DNA of 41,956 nt. Source: Halorubrum californiense DSM 19288. GTDB taxonomy: Archaea; Halobacteriota; Halobacteria; Halobacteriales; Haloferacaceae. The notes under the pieces were generated by a model that saw nothing but the letters and a program-made list of their open reading frames with translations, had not been told where the DNA came from and did no database searches. Location: positions 23,182-65,137 of the forward strand of contig NZ_AOJK01000014.1 in NCBI RefSeq assembly GCF_000336875.1. The letters run 5' to 3'. This document shows, piece after piece, positions 16,447-25,401 of this stretch (its first letter is position 1; the number at the start of each line of letters is the position of its first letter). A program made the translations under genes and the position numbers.

Positions 16447-18552
16447 ATGCGAACCGGAGTCTGTTACTTCCCCGAACACTGGCCGAGCGAGGACTGGGAA
16501 CGCGACGTCGCCGCGATGGCCGACGCCGGTCTGGAGTACGTGCGAATGGCGGAGTTCTCGTGGGGGGTCCTCGAACCGGAGCGCGGCGAGTTCGACTTCG
16601 AGTGGCTCGACGAGGCGGTCGAACTCGTCGGCGACCACGGGATGCAGGTCGTGTTGTGTACGCCGACGGCGACCCCGCCGAAGTGGCTGGTCGACGAGCG
16701 CCCGTCCATCCGGCAGGAAGCGCCGGACGGCACCGTCCGCGAACACGGCAGCCGCCGGCACTACTGTTTCAACTCCGACGCCTACCGCGAGGAGACGGAA
16801 CGGATCGTCGAGCGGGTCACCGAGCGGTACGCCGACTCGCCGCACGTCGCCGGCTGGCAGACGGACAACGAGTTCGGCTGTCACCGGACCGTCCGCTGTT
16901 ACTGCGACGACTGCGCGGACGCGTTCCGGACGTGGCTCGCGGACCGGTACGGCGACGTCGACACCCTCAACGAGGCGTGGGGGAACGCGTTCTGGAGCCA
17001 GGGGTACGGCTCCTTCGAGGAGGTCGACCCGCCGGGACCGACGCCCGCGGAACACCACCCCTCGCGGCTGCTGGCGTACGCGCGCTTCGCCAGCGACTCG
17101 GTCGTCGACTACAACCGCCTCCACGCCGACCTGATACGCGAGGCGGACCCCGACTGGTTCGTCACCCACAACTTCATGGGCCGGTTCCCGACGCTGAACG
17201 CCTACGACGTGAGTGCGGACCTCGACCGCGTCGCGTGGGACTCGTACCCGACGGGGTTCGTCCAGGACCGCTACGACGGGGAGGCGTCGCCGGACCAGCT
17301 GCGCGCCGGCGACCCCGACCAGGTCGGGATGGACCACGACCTCTATCGGAGCGCGCTCGACCGGCCCTTCTGGGTGATGGAACAGCAGCCGGGCGACGTC
17401 AACTGGCCGCCGCACTGCCCGCAGCCGGGCGAGGGCGCGATGCGGCTGTGGGCCCACCACGCCGCCGCCCACGGGGCCGACGCCGTCCTCTACTTCCGGT
17501 GGCGGCGCTGTCTCGAAGGGCAAGAGCAGTACCACGCCGGGCTCCGGAAGGCCGACGGGTCGCCCGACCGCGGGTACGCAGACGCCGCCCGCGCGGCCGA
17601 GGAGTTCGCGGCGCTCGACGGCGCGGGCCACGTCGACGCCCCCGTCGCGGTCCTGTTCGACTACGACTCACTGTGGGCGCTCGACGCCCAGCCGCACGCG
17701 CCCGACTTCGACTACTGGGCGCTCCAAGAGGCGTTCTACGGCGCCGTGCGGAGCCGCGGCGTTCAGGTCGACGTGGTCCCGCCGAGCGCCGATCTCTCCG
17801 AGTACGCGGCCGTCGTGGCGCCCGCGCTCCACCTCGTCAGCGAGCGCCTCGCCGACCGACTGACCGACTACGTCGCCGGCGGCGGAGAGGTCCTCTTCGG
17901 GCCGCGGACCGGCGTGAAGGACACGGAGAACAAGCTTCGACCGGCGGCCCAGCCCGGGCCGCTGGCCGGCCTCGTCGGCGCGACGGTTGCGCAGCACGAG
18001 TCTCTGCCGCGGCGCCTCGAAACCGCGGTCCGCCCGGTCGACGACTCCGCCGCGGCGGGCGACGACGGCGGCGCGAGTCCGTCACTCCCCTTCCGGACGT
18101 GGGCCGAGTGGCTCGCCCCAGGGGCCGCAGAACCGCTGTACGCGTACGACATCGACGGCCCGGCGGACGGCCGGCCGGCGGTCGTCGCCAACGCGGTCGG
18201 CGACGGAAGCGTCACCTACTGCGGCGTGTGGCCCGGCCCCGACCTCGCCGACACGCTCGCGTCGGAACTGCTCGACCGCGCGGACGTCCGGCGCACCGAC
18301 CCGCTTCCGGACGGAGTTCGAGTCGGCTACCGCGTCGGCCACACGTGGGTGACGAACTTCACGAGCGACCGGCTCCGCCTCCCCGAAATCGACTCGGAAT
18401 CGCTCGCGGTCGACGACGCGGACCGCGACGTCGTCGACGCGGCGGGAGACTCCGGTCCGGGGCAGTCGGCGGACGGCGTCGTCGTGGGCCCGTACGGCGT
18501 CGCCGTCGTCGAAGGCGACCGCGTCGACGGGCTGCGAGTCGCCCGGCCGTAG
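16447..18552 (+). CDS. bgaH: GH42 beta-galactosidase
   Basis: This is a 701-residue halophilic beta-galactosidase of the BgaH type, splitting lactose-like beta-galactosides. The N-terminus MRTGVCYFPEHWP opens the TIM barrel. The acid/base is Glu142 in WQTDNEFG and the nucleophile Glu312 in WVMEQQPG. The cysteines of CHRTVRCYCDDC (about 144-155), with Cys106, match the zinc site known in Thermus GH42 enzymes. Residues of about 395-600 form the trimerisation domain and the end is a small beta domain. Length is near the 660-700 usual in haloarchaea. No signal peptide is seen. GGTGAG lies just before the ATG. It converges on the SDR gene with a small hairpin between. Confidence 0.95.
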   Translation: MRTGVCYFPEHWPSEDWERDVAAMADAGLEYVRMAEFSWGVLEPERGEFDFEWLDEAVELVGDHGMQVVLCTPTATPPKWLVDERPSIRQEAPDGTVREHGSRRHYCFNSDAYREETERIVERVTERYADSPHVAGWQTDNEFGCHRTVRCYCDDCADAFRTWLADRYGDVDTLNEAWGNAFWSQGYGSFEEVDPPGPTPAEHHPSRLLAYARFASDSVVDYNRLHADLIREADPDWFVTHNFMGRFPTLNAYDVSADLDRVAWDSYPTGFVQDRYDGEASPDQLRAGDPDQVGMDHDLYRSALDRPFWVMEQQPGDVNWPPHCPQPGEGAMRLWAHHAAAHGADAVLYFRWRRCLEGQEQYHAGLRKADGSPDRGYADAARAAEEFAALDGAGHVDAPVAVLFDYDSLWALDAQPHAPDFDYWALQEAFYGAVRSRGVQVDVVPPSADLSEYAAVVAPALHLVSERLADRLTDYVAGGGEVLFGPRTGVKDTENKLRPAAQPGPLAGLVGATVAQHESLPRRLETAVRPVDDSAAAGDDGGASPSLPFRTWAEWLAPGAAEPLYAYDIDGPADGRPAVVANAVGDGSVTYCGVWPGPDLADTLASELLDRADVRRTDPLPDGVRVGYRVGHTWVTNFTSDRLRLPEIDSESLAVDDADRDVVDAAGDSGPGQSADGVVVGPYGVAVVEGDRVDGLRVARP

Positions 18553-18584
18553 TCGGCGGCGGTCGTCGAAAATAGGACCTCCCC

Positions 18585-18600
18585 CTCGGCGAGCGCCGAG
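18585..18600. terminator. Small hairpin between convergent bgaH and SDR genes
   Basis: CTCGGCG and CGCCGAG form perfect seven-base arms separated by AG. It lies in the 65-base gap between two converging genes, where a shared terminator would be. There is no T-run, so the call is tentative. Confidence 0.3.
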
Positions 18601-18617
18601 AATCCCGCGGTCGTCGG

Positions 18618-19472
18618 CTACTCTGAGCGCTCTTTCTCCCGGTAGTTCGGAAGCACGTCGTCTTGCATCACCGCGCCGCGGCCGCCGTCGACGAGCAGCG
18701 CGGCGCCGGTGACGAAGGCGGCGTCCTCGCTCGCGAGGAAGGAGACGGCGCCGGCGACGTCGGCGGGCGTGCCGATCCGCCCGGTCGGGTGGATCGACTC
18801 GACCTCTTCCAGTCGCCCCTCCGGTAGCTCCTCGCGGGTCCGCTCGATCTCGACCCAGCCGGGGACGACCGTGTTCACCCGGACCCGCGGGCCGAAGTCG
18901 ACCGCGAGCGACCGGGTCATGCCGTTGATCCCCGCCTTGACGGCGTTGTACGGGAAGTGCGCCGGCATCGTCGCGTACGCGTGGTTCGACGAGACGTTCA
19001 CGATCGCCCCGCGGTCCATGTGTTCGAGGGCGGCCCGCGCGGCGAGCCAGTACGCCCGGAAGTCCGTCTCGACGACGAACGCCCAGTCGTCGAGCGTCGC
19101 CTCCTCGGCGGTCGTCTCCGTCTGGACGCCGGCATTGTTCACGAGGACGTCGACCGAGCCGTAGCGCTCGGCGGCCGCCTCCGCCAGCGCGGCCACGTCG
19201 TCCGGGTCGCGCATGTCGGCGCGGACGAACGTCGCGTCGCCGGGCGGCGAACCGTCGGCCGACGCCGCCCCGCTCCGCTCCGAGATCCGGTCGGCGACGG
19301 CCTCGCCGGCGTCCTCGGAGCGCCCGCTGACGACGACGTTCGCCCCTTCGGCCGCGAACCGCTCCGCGATTCCGGCGCCGATCCCGCGGGTCGACCCCGT
19401 GACGATGACCGTCTCGCCGGCGAACCGTCCGGGGACCGCGCCCTCGGTGGGCGACTCGCGTCGGCGGGTCAT
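18618..19472 (-). CDS. SDR-family sugar dehydrogenase candidate
   Basis: This is a short-chain dehydrogenase/reductase of 284 residues. The cofactor motif is TGSTRGIGAGIAERF near residue 26, with NNAG (VLVNNAGVQ) near 117. The catalytic Ser is in VNVSSNHAY, and Tyr/Lys are in PYNAVKAG near 176-180. The C-terminus has the usual FVTGAALLVDGG. It is the last gene of the operon headed by the sugar ABC transporter, 40 bases after galactonate dehydratase. This suggests oxidation of galactose or a related sugar or sugar acid, as in glucose/galactose 1-dehydrogenases of the family. It competes with the Gfo/Idh/MocA enzyme for that role, and sequence does not decide. Confidence 0.85.
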   Translation of the reverse strand: MTRRRESPTEGAVPGRFAGETVIVTGSTRGIGAGIAERFAAEGANVVVSGRSEDAGEAVADRISERSGAASADGSPPGDATFVRADMRDPDDVAALAEAAAERYGSVDVLVNNAGVQTETTAEEATLDDWAFVVETDFRAYWLAARAALEHMDRGAIVNVSSNHAYATMPAHFPYNAVKAGINGMTRSLAVDFGPRVRVNTVVPGWVEIERTREELPEGRLEEVESIHPTGRIGTPADVAGAVSFLASEDAAFVTGAALLVDGGRGAVMQDDVLPNYREKERSE

Positions 19473-19512
19473 CGGTCGCCCCCCGGCCGTCGAGATTCGG
19501 TCGCCATCGGAA

Positions 19513-20661
19513 TCACCACTCCGCGACCGAGCCGTCGTCGTGGCGCCAGACCGGGTTGTGCCAGTCGACGTTGCCGCGCTGCTCCCGGACGTGTTCCTCG
19601 TCGATCTCGATCCCCAGTCCGTCGCCGTCGGGGATGTCGACGAACCCGTCGTGATACTCGAACACCGACGGGTCGGCGAGGTAGTCCAACACGTCGCTCG
19701 TCTCGTTGTAGTGGATGTCGAGCGACTGCTCTTGGATGAGCGCGTTCGGCGTACAGGCGTCGACCTGGATACAGGACGCGAGCGCGATCGGCCCGAGCGG
19801 GCAGTGTGGCGCGACCGACACGTCGTACGCCTCGGCCATCGACGCGATCTTCTTCATCTCGGTGATCCCGCCCGCGTGCGAGACGTCCGGCTGGATCAGG
19901 TCGACGGCGTCCGTCTCGAACACCTCCTTGAAGTCCCACCGCGAGTACATCCGCTCGCCGGTCGCGATCGGGATCGTCGTCGACTCCCGGATCGCCGCGA
20001 GCGAGTCGTTGTGCTCCGGCAACACCGGCTCTTCGATGAACATCGGGTCGTACGGCTCCAGCGCCGCCGCGAGCCGCCGGACCATCGGCTTCGACACGCG
20101 CCCGTGGAAGTCGACGCCGATGTCGACCTCCTCGCCGACCGCCTCCCGCACGGCCGCGATCCGGTCGGCCGCGTCGGACACCGCGGACGGGTTATCGATC
20201 GGCCGTAGCTCCGCGGTGGCGTTCATCTTCAGCGCCGTGAACCCCGCGTCGACCTTCTCGCGTGCGGCATCGCCGACGTCCGCCGGCCGGTCGCCGCCGA
20301 TCCACTGGTACACGCGAATCCGATTGCGCGCGCGGCCGCCGAGCAGCTCGTGGACGGGCGCGCCGAACTGCTTCCCCTTGAGGTCCCACAGCGCCTGGTC
20401 GACGCCGGCGATGGCGCTCATCAGCACGGGGCCGCCGCGGTAGAAGCCGCCGCGATACATCGCCTGCCAGTGGTCTTCGATCCGCGTCGGGTCCTCGCCG
20501 AGCAGGTAGTTGTCGAGGAGCTCCTCGACGGCGGCGACCACCGTGTGAGAGCGTCCCTCCACGATCGGCTCTCCCCATCCGACGGTGCCGTCGCTCGTCG
20601 TCAGCTTCAAGAACAGCCAGCGGGGCGGTACTTCGAACAGCTCGTAATCTGTGATATACAT
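19513..20661 (-). CDS. dgoD: D-galactonate dehydratase (enolase superfamily)
   Basis: The enzyme removes water from galactonate to give 2-keto-3-deoxygalactonate. The 382-residue protein starts MYITDYELFEVPPRWLFLK. Metal and acid-base residues of the DgoD group are visible. Asp184 and His186 are in GVDFHGR, one Glu is in MFIEEPVLPE, another in ATGERMYSRWDF, and His286 is in VAPHCPLGP. The order and spacing match galactonate dehydratases rather than mandelate racemase. It follows the ABC ATPase gene by six bases, so import and catabolism are co-transcribed. Gluconate or arabonate relatives are possible, but the HxD-type motif and the galactosidase neighbours favour galactonate. Confidence 0.92.
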   Translation of the reverse strand: MYITDYELFEVPPRWLFLKLTTSDGTVGWGEPIVEGRSHTVVAAVEELLDNYLLGEDPTRIEDHWQAMYRGGFYRGGPVLMSAIAGVDQALWDLKGKQFGAPVHELLGGRARNRIRVYQWIGGDRPADVGDAAREKVDAGFTALKMNATAELRPIDNPSAVSDAADRIAAVREAVGEEVDIGVDFHGRVSKPMVRRLAAALEPYDPMFIEEPVLPEHNDSLAAIRESTTIPIATGERMYSRWDFKEVFETDAVDLIQPDVSHAGGITEMKKIASMAEAYDVSVAPHCPLGPIALASCIQVDACTPNALIQEQSLDIHYNETSDVLDYLADPSVFEYHDGFVDIPDGDGLGIEIDEEHVREQRGNVDWHNPVWRHDDGSVAEW

Positions 20662-20667
20662 GCTATC

Positions 20668-21789
20668 TCAGTTTTCGGCGGTCCCGACGACCGCCGTGTC
20701 GACTGCGTCCGTCTTCGTCTTGAGCGCGTCACCGGTCTCGGCGTCGAACAGGTACAGGGCCGCCTCGTCGAAATCGAACGACACTTCGGTCTCCTCCGCC
20801 GGCCGGACCGCCGGTCTGACGCGCGCCGTGAGTTCGTGGTCGCCCATCTCCATGTAGAGGAAGTTTTCGTTCCCCATCGGTTCCACGACCGTCACGTCGG
20901 CGGCGTTCCGCCCCGCGTCGACGACCGTGATGTCCTCGGGTCGGATGCCGACGCGGACGCGACTCCGCTCGCCGACCGGCTCCGGATCGTCGAGTTCGTA
21001 CGCGAACCCGCCGGGGCCCCGGAGGGTATCCCCCTCGACGTCGGCCGTGAAGAGGTTGATGCTCGGCGACCCGATGAAGTCGGCGACGAACTGGTTCACC
21101 GGCGACCGGTACACCTCCTCGGGAGATCCGACCTGTTGAAGCACGCCCCCGTCCATCACGGCGATCCGGTCGCCCATCGCCATCGCCTCGGTCTGGTCGT
21201 GCGTGACGTAGACCGTGGTGACGTCGAGGTCGGCCTGGAGCTCCTGTAGCTCGGTCCGCATGTCCGACCGGAGCTTCGCGTCGAGGTTACTGAGCGGCTC
21301 GTCCATCAGGAACACGGACGGTTCGCGGACGATCGCCCGTCCGAGCGCGACGCGCTGCTGTTGCCCGCCCGAGAGCGCCTTCGGTTTCTCGTCGAGCAGC
21401 TCGCTGATGCCGAGCATCTCGGCGACGCTCTCGACCTTTTCTTCGATCTCGTCGCCGGTCAGCTTCGTCGAGAGCTTCAGCCCGAAGCCGATGTTCCCGC
21501 GAACGGTCATGTGCGGGTACAACGCGTAGTTCTGGAACACCATCGCCACGTCTCGCTCGCTGGCCCGCCGATCCGTGACGTCCGTGTCGCCGAACCGGAT
21601 CGAGCCGTCCGTCACGTCTTCCAGCCCGGCGAGACAGCGGAGCGTCGTCGACTTCCCGCAGCCGGACGGCCCGACCAACACGAGGAACTCCCCGTGGTCG
21701 ATCTCGACGGAGAGGTCTTCGACGGCGACCACGTTCTCGGTTCCGGAGTCGTACACCTTGTCCAGTTGAGTGATGTTGATCCCTGTCAT
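20668..21789 (-). CDS. Carbohydrate ABC transporter ATPase (MalK/UgpC/MsmX type)
   Basis: This is the 373-residue ATPase of the sugar importer. Walker A is GPSGCGKST near residue 39, Q-loop FQNYALYPHM near 84, signature LSGGQQQRVALGRA near 135, Walker B VFLMDEPLSNLDA near 154 and the switch His in VTHDQTEAM near 191. From about residue 235 there is the C-terminal OB-fold (MOP/TOBE_2) domain typical of MalK-type subunits (VRVGIRPEDITVVD), used for regulation. It starts three bases after the preceding permease gene, so translation is coupled. Confidence 0.95.
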   Translation of the reverse strand: MTGINITQLDKVYDSGTENVVAVEDLSVEIDHGEFLVLVGPSGCGKSTTLRCLAGLEDVTDGSIRFGDTDVTDRRASERDVAMVFQNYALYPHMTVRGNIGFGLKLSTKLTGDEIEEKVESVAEMLGISELLDEKPKALSGGQQQRVALGRAIVREPSVFLMDEPLSNLDAKLRSDMRTELQELQADLDVTTVYVTHDQTEAMAMGDRIAVMDGGVLQQVGSPEEVYRSPVNQFVADFIGSPSINLFTADVEGDTLRGPGGFAYELDDPEPVGERSRVRVGIRPEDITVVDAGRNAADVTVVEPMGNENFLYMEMGDHELTARVRPAVRPAEETEVSFDFDEAALYLFDAETGDALKTKTDAVDTAVVGTAEN

Positions 21790-21792
21790 TGG

Positions 21793-22629
21793 TTACTCCT
21801 TGAGCGACCCCGCGAGGATGCCGCTGACGAACTGCTTCTGTAGCACTAAGAACAACACGACCATCGGCACGATGGCGAGCGTCGCCGCCACCATGATCTG
21901 GTCGTAGTAGATCCGCTGGAACCCGGTCAGCTGCGCCAGCCCGATGGGGATCGTGTACATGTCCGCCGACTCGAGAATCACGAGCGGGTATAAGAACAGG
22001 TCCCACTGGAACAGGAACAGGATGATGGCCAACGCGGCCAGCGACGAGCGCATCGTCGGTAAGGCGATCCGGTAGAAGATCTGGAACTCCGTCGCCCCGT
22101 CCATCCGGGCAGATTCCAGCAGTGCGTCCGGGATCGATTTCATGTTCTGCCGCATGAGGAAGATGCCGATTGGGTTCGCCGCCCACGGCAGGATGATCGC
22201 CCGGAAGGTGTTCGTCCAGTCCAACTGCGCCATCAGCAGGAACAGCGGGATGACGAGCAGCTGGATCGGCAACACGAGCGTCGCCAAGATCGTGTAGAAG
22301 ATCGGCTCCTTGTACTTGAACTCGTATTTCGCGAACGCGAAGCCGGCCATCGAACACAGCACCAGCGAGAGCAGCGTGTAGACGACGGCGATGAGGACGC
22401 TGTTCCGGATCGTCCGGACGAAATCGAGCCGCTCCTGTAGCGCCGCGAAGTTGTCGAGGAATGCGGTCCCGGGGATCAGCCGCGGCGGGAACTGGAGGAA
22501 CTGCTCTTGGGGCAGCGTCGCCGCCACCAGCATCCAGTACAGGGGAACCATCATCACGACGACCATCGTGACGACGAAGGCGTACGTGAGGAACCGCCAG
22601 ACGGCGTCCTTCCGTCGCTGCTCGCGCAT
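21793..22629 (-). CDS. Carbohydrate ABC transporter permease (MalG/UgpE type)
   Basis: This inner permease subunit has 278 residues and six predicted helices, the first near 15-35. The cytoplasmic EAA-like loop that contacts the ATPase is DALLESARMDGATEFQIFYRI near residues 168-188. It is the MalG-type partner of the gene upstream, which it overlaps by one base at 22629. The protein ends SGILAGSLKE, typical for the family. Substrate is inferred as a galactoside or oligosaccharide from the locus. Confidence 0.93.
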   Translation of the reverse strand: MREQRRKDAVWRFLTYAFVVTMVVVMMVPLYWMLVAATLPQEQFLQFPPRLIPGTAFLDNFAALQERLDFVRTIRNSVLIAVVYTLLSLVLCSMAGFAFAKYEFKYKEPIFYTILATLVLPIQLLVIPLFLLMAQLDWTNTFRAIILPWAANPIGIFLMRQNMKSIPDALLESARMDGATEFQIFYRIALPTMRSSLAALAIILFLFQWDLFLYPLVILESADMYTIPIGLAQLTGFQRIYYDQIMVAATLAIVPMVVLFLVLQKQFVSGILAGSLKE

Positions 22630-23699
22630 CAGTCCTCACCCCCGATCTTGATCTGAACGATGGAAAAGACGCTGACGATCGCCACGAACACGACCGTGAG
22701 CGCGCTCGCGTAGCCGAGGTTGAAGTTGACGAACGCCTGCCGGTAGATGTACTGGACGATCGTAATCGTCGAGTTCGTCGGTCCGCCGCCGGTGATGACG
22801 TACGGCTCGGCGAACAGCTTGAACGTCCCGATCGTCGACAGCACGACGACGAACAGCAACACCGGCTTGAGCTGCGGGAGCGTGACGTATCGGAACTTCT
22901 CCCACCGGCTCGCGCCGTCGATTTCGGCCGCTTCGTACAACTGTTGCGGGATCGTCTGAAGGCCGGCGAGCAGAATGATCATGTTGTATCCCGTCCACCG
23001 CCACGTCACCGCGGCGATGATCGTGTTTCGCGCCCAGAAGGCGTCAGTCAGCCACGGAACCGGACCGACCCCGACGCCGGCGAGGACGTAGTTGAGGAAC
23101 CCTAACTGCTCGTTGAACAGCAGCAGGAACACCGTCGAGTACGCCACGAGATTCGCCGACACGGGCAGCGCGATCGCGGTGCGGAACACGCCTTTGAGCC
23201 GCATGAACGAGGCGTTCAGTGCGAGCGCGAGGGCGAGCGCCAACCCGATCATGAGCGGGACCTGGATGGCGAGAATGTACGAGGTGTTGAACATCGACTG
23301 CCAGAACAGGTCGTTGCCGAGTAGGCGCGCGTAGTTCCCGAGCCCGATGAAACTCAGCTGTGCGATCTGCGGGATCTCGACGTACAGCGGACCGAGGTCC
23401 ACCCAGAACAGCGATCCTTCGCCGACGCCCTGATACTCGAAGAACGAGAGATACACCGTGTAAAACACCGGGAACGCGAGGAACAACCCGAACAGGATGA
23501 AGAAGGGCGCGATGAACAGGTACGCGACCCGCGGCAGCGTCGGGGTCGCCGCGGTCACGTCCTGTCTGGCGAAGCGCACTCGGTCCCAGACCGGTCGCGC
23601 CGCTCGCTTGACCTGTCTCGTGGCGTTCCGTACCCTCGCGCCGGCGCGGCGGCGATACGTCTCTCCGACGCGGTCGTCCGTTTCGTCAGAAGTTGCCAT
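22629..23699 (-). CDS. Carbohydrate ABC transporter permease (MalF/UgpA type)
   Basis: This is a 356-residue permease subunit. A basic N-terminal extension of about 60 residues (RRRAGARVRNATRQVKRAAR) precedes the first helix at about 62-85. The EAA loop is QQLYEAAEIDGASRWEKFRY near 265-285. Later helices include LLFVVVLSTIGTFKLF and the C-terminal VVFVAIVSVFSIVQIKI. It is 18 bases after the binding-protein gene and overlaps the next permease by one base. Confidence 0.93.
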   Translation of the reverse strand: MATSDETDDRVGETYRRRAGARVRNATRQVKRAARPVWDRVRFARQDVTAATPTLPRVAYLFIAPFFILFGLFLAFPVFYTVYLSFFEYQGVGEGSLFWVDLGPLYVEIPQIAQLSFIGLGNYARLLGNDLFWQSMFNTSYILAIQVPLMIGLALALALALNASFMRLKGVFRTAIALPVSANLVAYSTVFLLLFNEQLGFLNYVLAGVGVGPVPWLTDAFWARNTIIAAVTWRWTGYNMIILLAGLQTIPQQLYEAAEIDGASRWEKFRYVTLPQLKPVLLFVVVLSTIGTFKLFAEPYVITGGGPTNSTITIVQYIYRQAFVNFNLGYASALTVVFVAIVSVFSIVQIKIGGED

Positions 23700-23717
23700 G
23701 CGATCGGTACCCCCGGG

Positions 23718-25124
23718 TTACGCGAGGTCCCGATCGGTGTTCTCGGCGACGGTCTCCGCGGCGGCCTGAACGGCTTCTTCAGGAGACTGTTCGCCGTTGA
23801 TCATCCGCTGAAGCTCCGTCTCGATGGCCTGCGACACCTCCGGCGTGTCCGCGGTGAACCGGTATCCGGGGGCGTTCTGTGCGACCTCGGCGAAGAGCGC
23901 GCGAGCGGCCTGCCCGTCGTAGAAGTCGAGTTCCTCGTCGAACACCGGATCCTCGTACGTCGTCTCCAGCGCCGGGAAGAGGCCGTATTCGTCGTACATC
24001 GCCAGTTGCATCTCCTCGGCCGCGAGCGAGTACTCCATGTAGTCCCAGCCCCGCGCTTTCTTCTCGTCGGACACCTGGTCGGCGATCATGAGGTTGGACC
24101 CGCCCCAGTTCGACGCGCGCGGTCCGCCCGACTCCAGCGCGGGGATCTTGAAGACGCCCCAGTCGCCCGCGGTGTCGGGGAGTTCGGCGCGCAGGGTCCC
24201 CTCCATCCACGCCGCCGAAGGGAGCGACGCGATCGTCGCGTCGCCGTAGGCGCTGAACCACGCGGACGTCCACCCCTCGATGTTGGCCGCGATGTCGGCG
24301 TCGTAGATCGCTTTGATGTTCTGTGCCACTTTGAGCGACTTCTCGTTGTGGATGTTCACCTCGCCGCTCTCGAGGAAGGGCTCGCCGGAGAGCTGACGGA
24401 ACTGGTACCGCCAGACGCCGGAGAGGTCTCCCTCGGGGAGGTTGAGCATGTACTGGTCGTCCGGTAGCTTCTGGCCCTCCTCGATGAAGTCGTCCCACGT
24501 CTCGATGCTGTCCGGGTCGATGTCGTGTTCGTCGTACACGGACCGCCGATAGTACACCGCCGTCGGACCCGTGTCCCACGGGAGCGCGTAGATGTCACCG
24601 TCGATGGTAAGCGCCTCCCACTTCCCGGAGACGAAGTCGTCCTGGATGCCCGCCTCCTCGATTTCGTCAGTGAGCGGCGCGATGGACCCCGTGTCGATGA
24701 ACGACGGACCGTCAACCGACTCCAGCATGGAGACCGCCGGCGCGCCGGAGCCCGAGAGCAGGTTCGTCTGGAGCCGGTCTTTCATCGCCGACCGACCGAA
24801 CTCCTCGACCGAGACCGTCGCGTCGTTGTCGGACTGGTACTCCTCGGCGGTGATCATCAGCGCCCGCGCGGCGACGTCCCACCCCCACACGTTGATCTCC
24901 GACGCCATACCGTTACCGTCGCCGCCGTCGTCACCGTCGCTGCCGTCCCCACCATCGCCGCCGTCGCCGCCGTCACCGCCATCGCCGCCGTCGCCGCCGC
25001 CGCTGCCGTCACCGCCGGGATCGCCCGTCCCGATACACCCTGCGAGCCCCGCGACCCCCGCGATCCCTGCGCCTTTCATCAGTCGCCGCCGTCCGTATTG
25101 TGCGTAGTCTGGTTTGTTAGTCAT
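23718..25124 (-). CDS. Sugar ABC transporter substrate-binding lipoprotein
   Basis: This is a family-1 extracellular solute-binding protein of 468 residues that captures the imported sugar. The Tat signal GRRRLMKGAG is followed by lipobox LAGC with Cys30. Residues of about 35-71 are a Gly/Asp linker built from GGD triplets, encoded by a near-perfect nine-base-type repeat. The binding domain starts near 75 (INVWGWDVAARALM) and includes GDIYALPWDTGPTAVYY near 177, a typical hinge and strand block of oligosaccharide binders. It is the first gene of a six-gene operon (SBP, two permeases, ATPase, dgoD, SDR). The promoter lies in the A/T-rich gap before the IclR gene, with TATA at 25159-25168. Confidence 0.95.
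   Translation of the reverse strand: MTNKPDYAQYGRRRLMKGAGIAGVAGLAGCIGTGDPGGDGSGGGDGGDGGDGGDGGDGGDGSDGDDGGDGNGMASEINVWGWDVAARALMITAEEYQSDNDATVSVEEFGRSAMKDRLQTNLLSGSGAPAVSMLESVDGPSFIDTGSIAPLTDEIEEAGIQDDFVSGKWEALTIDGDIYALPWDTGPTAVYYRRSVYDEHDIDPDSIETWDDFIEEGQKLPDDQYMLNLPEGDLSGVWRYQFRQLSGEPFLESGEVNIHNEKSLKVAQNIKAIYDADIAANIEGWTSAWFSAYGDATIASLPSAAWMEGTLRAELPDTAGDWGVFKIPALESGGPRASNWGGSNLMIADQVSDEKKARGWDYMEYSLAAEEMQLAMYDEYGLFPALETTYEDPVFDEELDFYDGQAARALFAEVAQNAPGYRFTADTPEVSQAIETELQRMINGEQSPEEAVQAAAETVAENTDRDLA
24911..25020. repeat. Simple repeat coding for the Gly/Asp linker of the binding protein
   Basis: Triplets CCG/TCG/CCA repeat through this stretch and encode a (GGD)n linker just after the lipidated cysteine. 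It is a tether between membrane and binding domain and is likely to vary in length between strains. Confidence 0.7.
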
Positions 25125-25401
25125 GATCGTACCTGACTATCTGCTCCTTGTATCATAAGTATATAAATCTACTGTACAGTCGTCCTAAAATCGGCTTAGA
25201 AATCCATTATTCGTGTTTTCTTGGAGTGAACAGAGCGCTATTATATACTCATATCAGATATACGGTTCCTCATTGATAAATTACTCTTTATAATTTACTA
25301 ATTTATATGTGTTTTATGTGTTTTATACTTCATCTCGCGGCCCCGTTCAGTTGTGCTAAACAAACGTTATACGGGTGTCGCACGTATTACTCTACGAAAC
25401 G
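25125..25401. promoter_or_regulatory. A/T-rich divergent promoter region between the transporter operon and the IclR gene
   Basis: This gap is strikingly A/T-rich. Toward the operon, TATA GTATATAAAT (25159-25168) is flanked upstream by the perfect palindrome ACTGTACAGT (25171-25180). Further along are the 11-base palindrome ATATCAGATAT (25251-25261), inverted arms TAAATTA/TAATTTA (25277-25283 and 25291-25297), and direct repeats of GTGTTTTAT (25309-25326). Toward the IclR gene, GTTATACGG lies near 25365. These are candidate operators for the adjacent IclR protein. No coding frame was found. Confidence 0.6.

Noticed and set aside
16318-17631. Upstream extension of the alpha-galactosidase frame on the minus strand
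   Set aside because: It lies antisense to bgaH, which has intact catalytic motifs. High-GC codon bias keeps shadow frames open. The ATG at 16317 has a ribosome site.
24911-25020. Short regular repeat resembling a CRISPR or satellite
   Set aside because: It is a triplet repeat in frame inside the binding-protein gene and encodes a Gly/Asp linker. There are no spacers.
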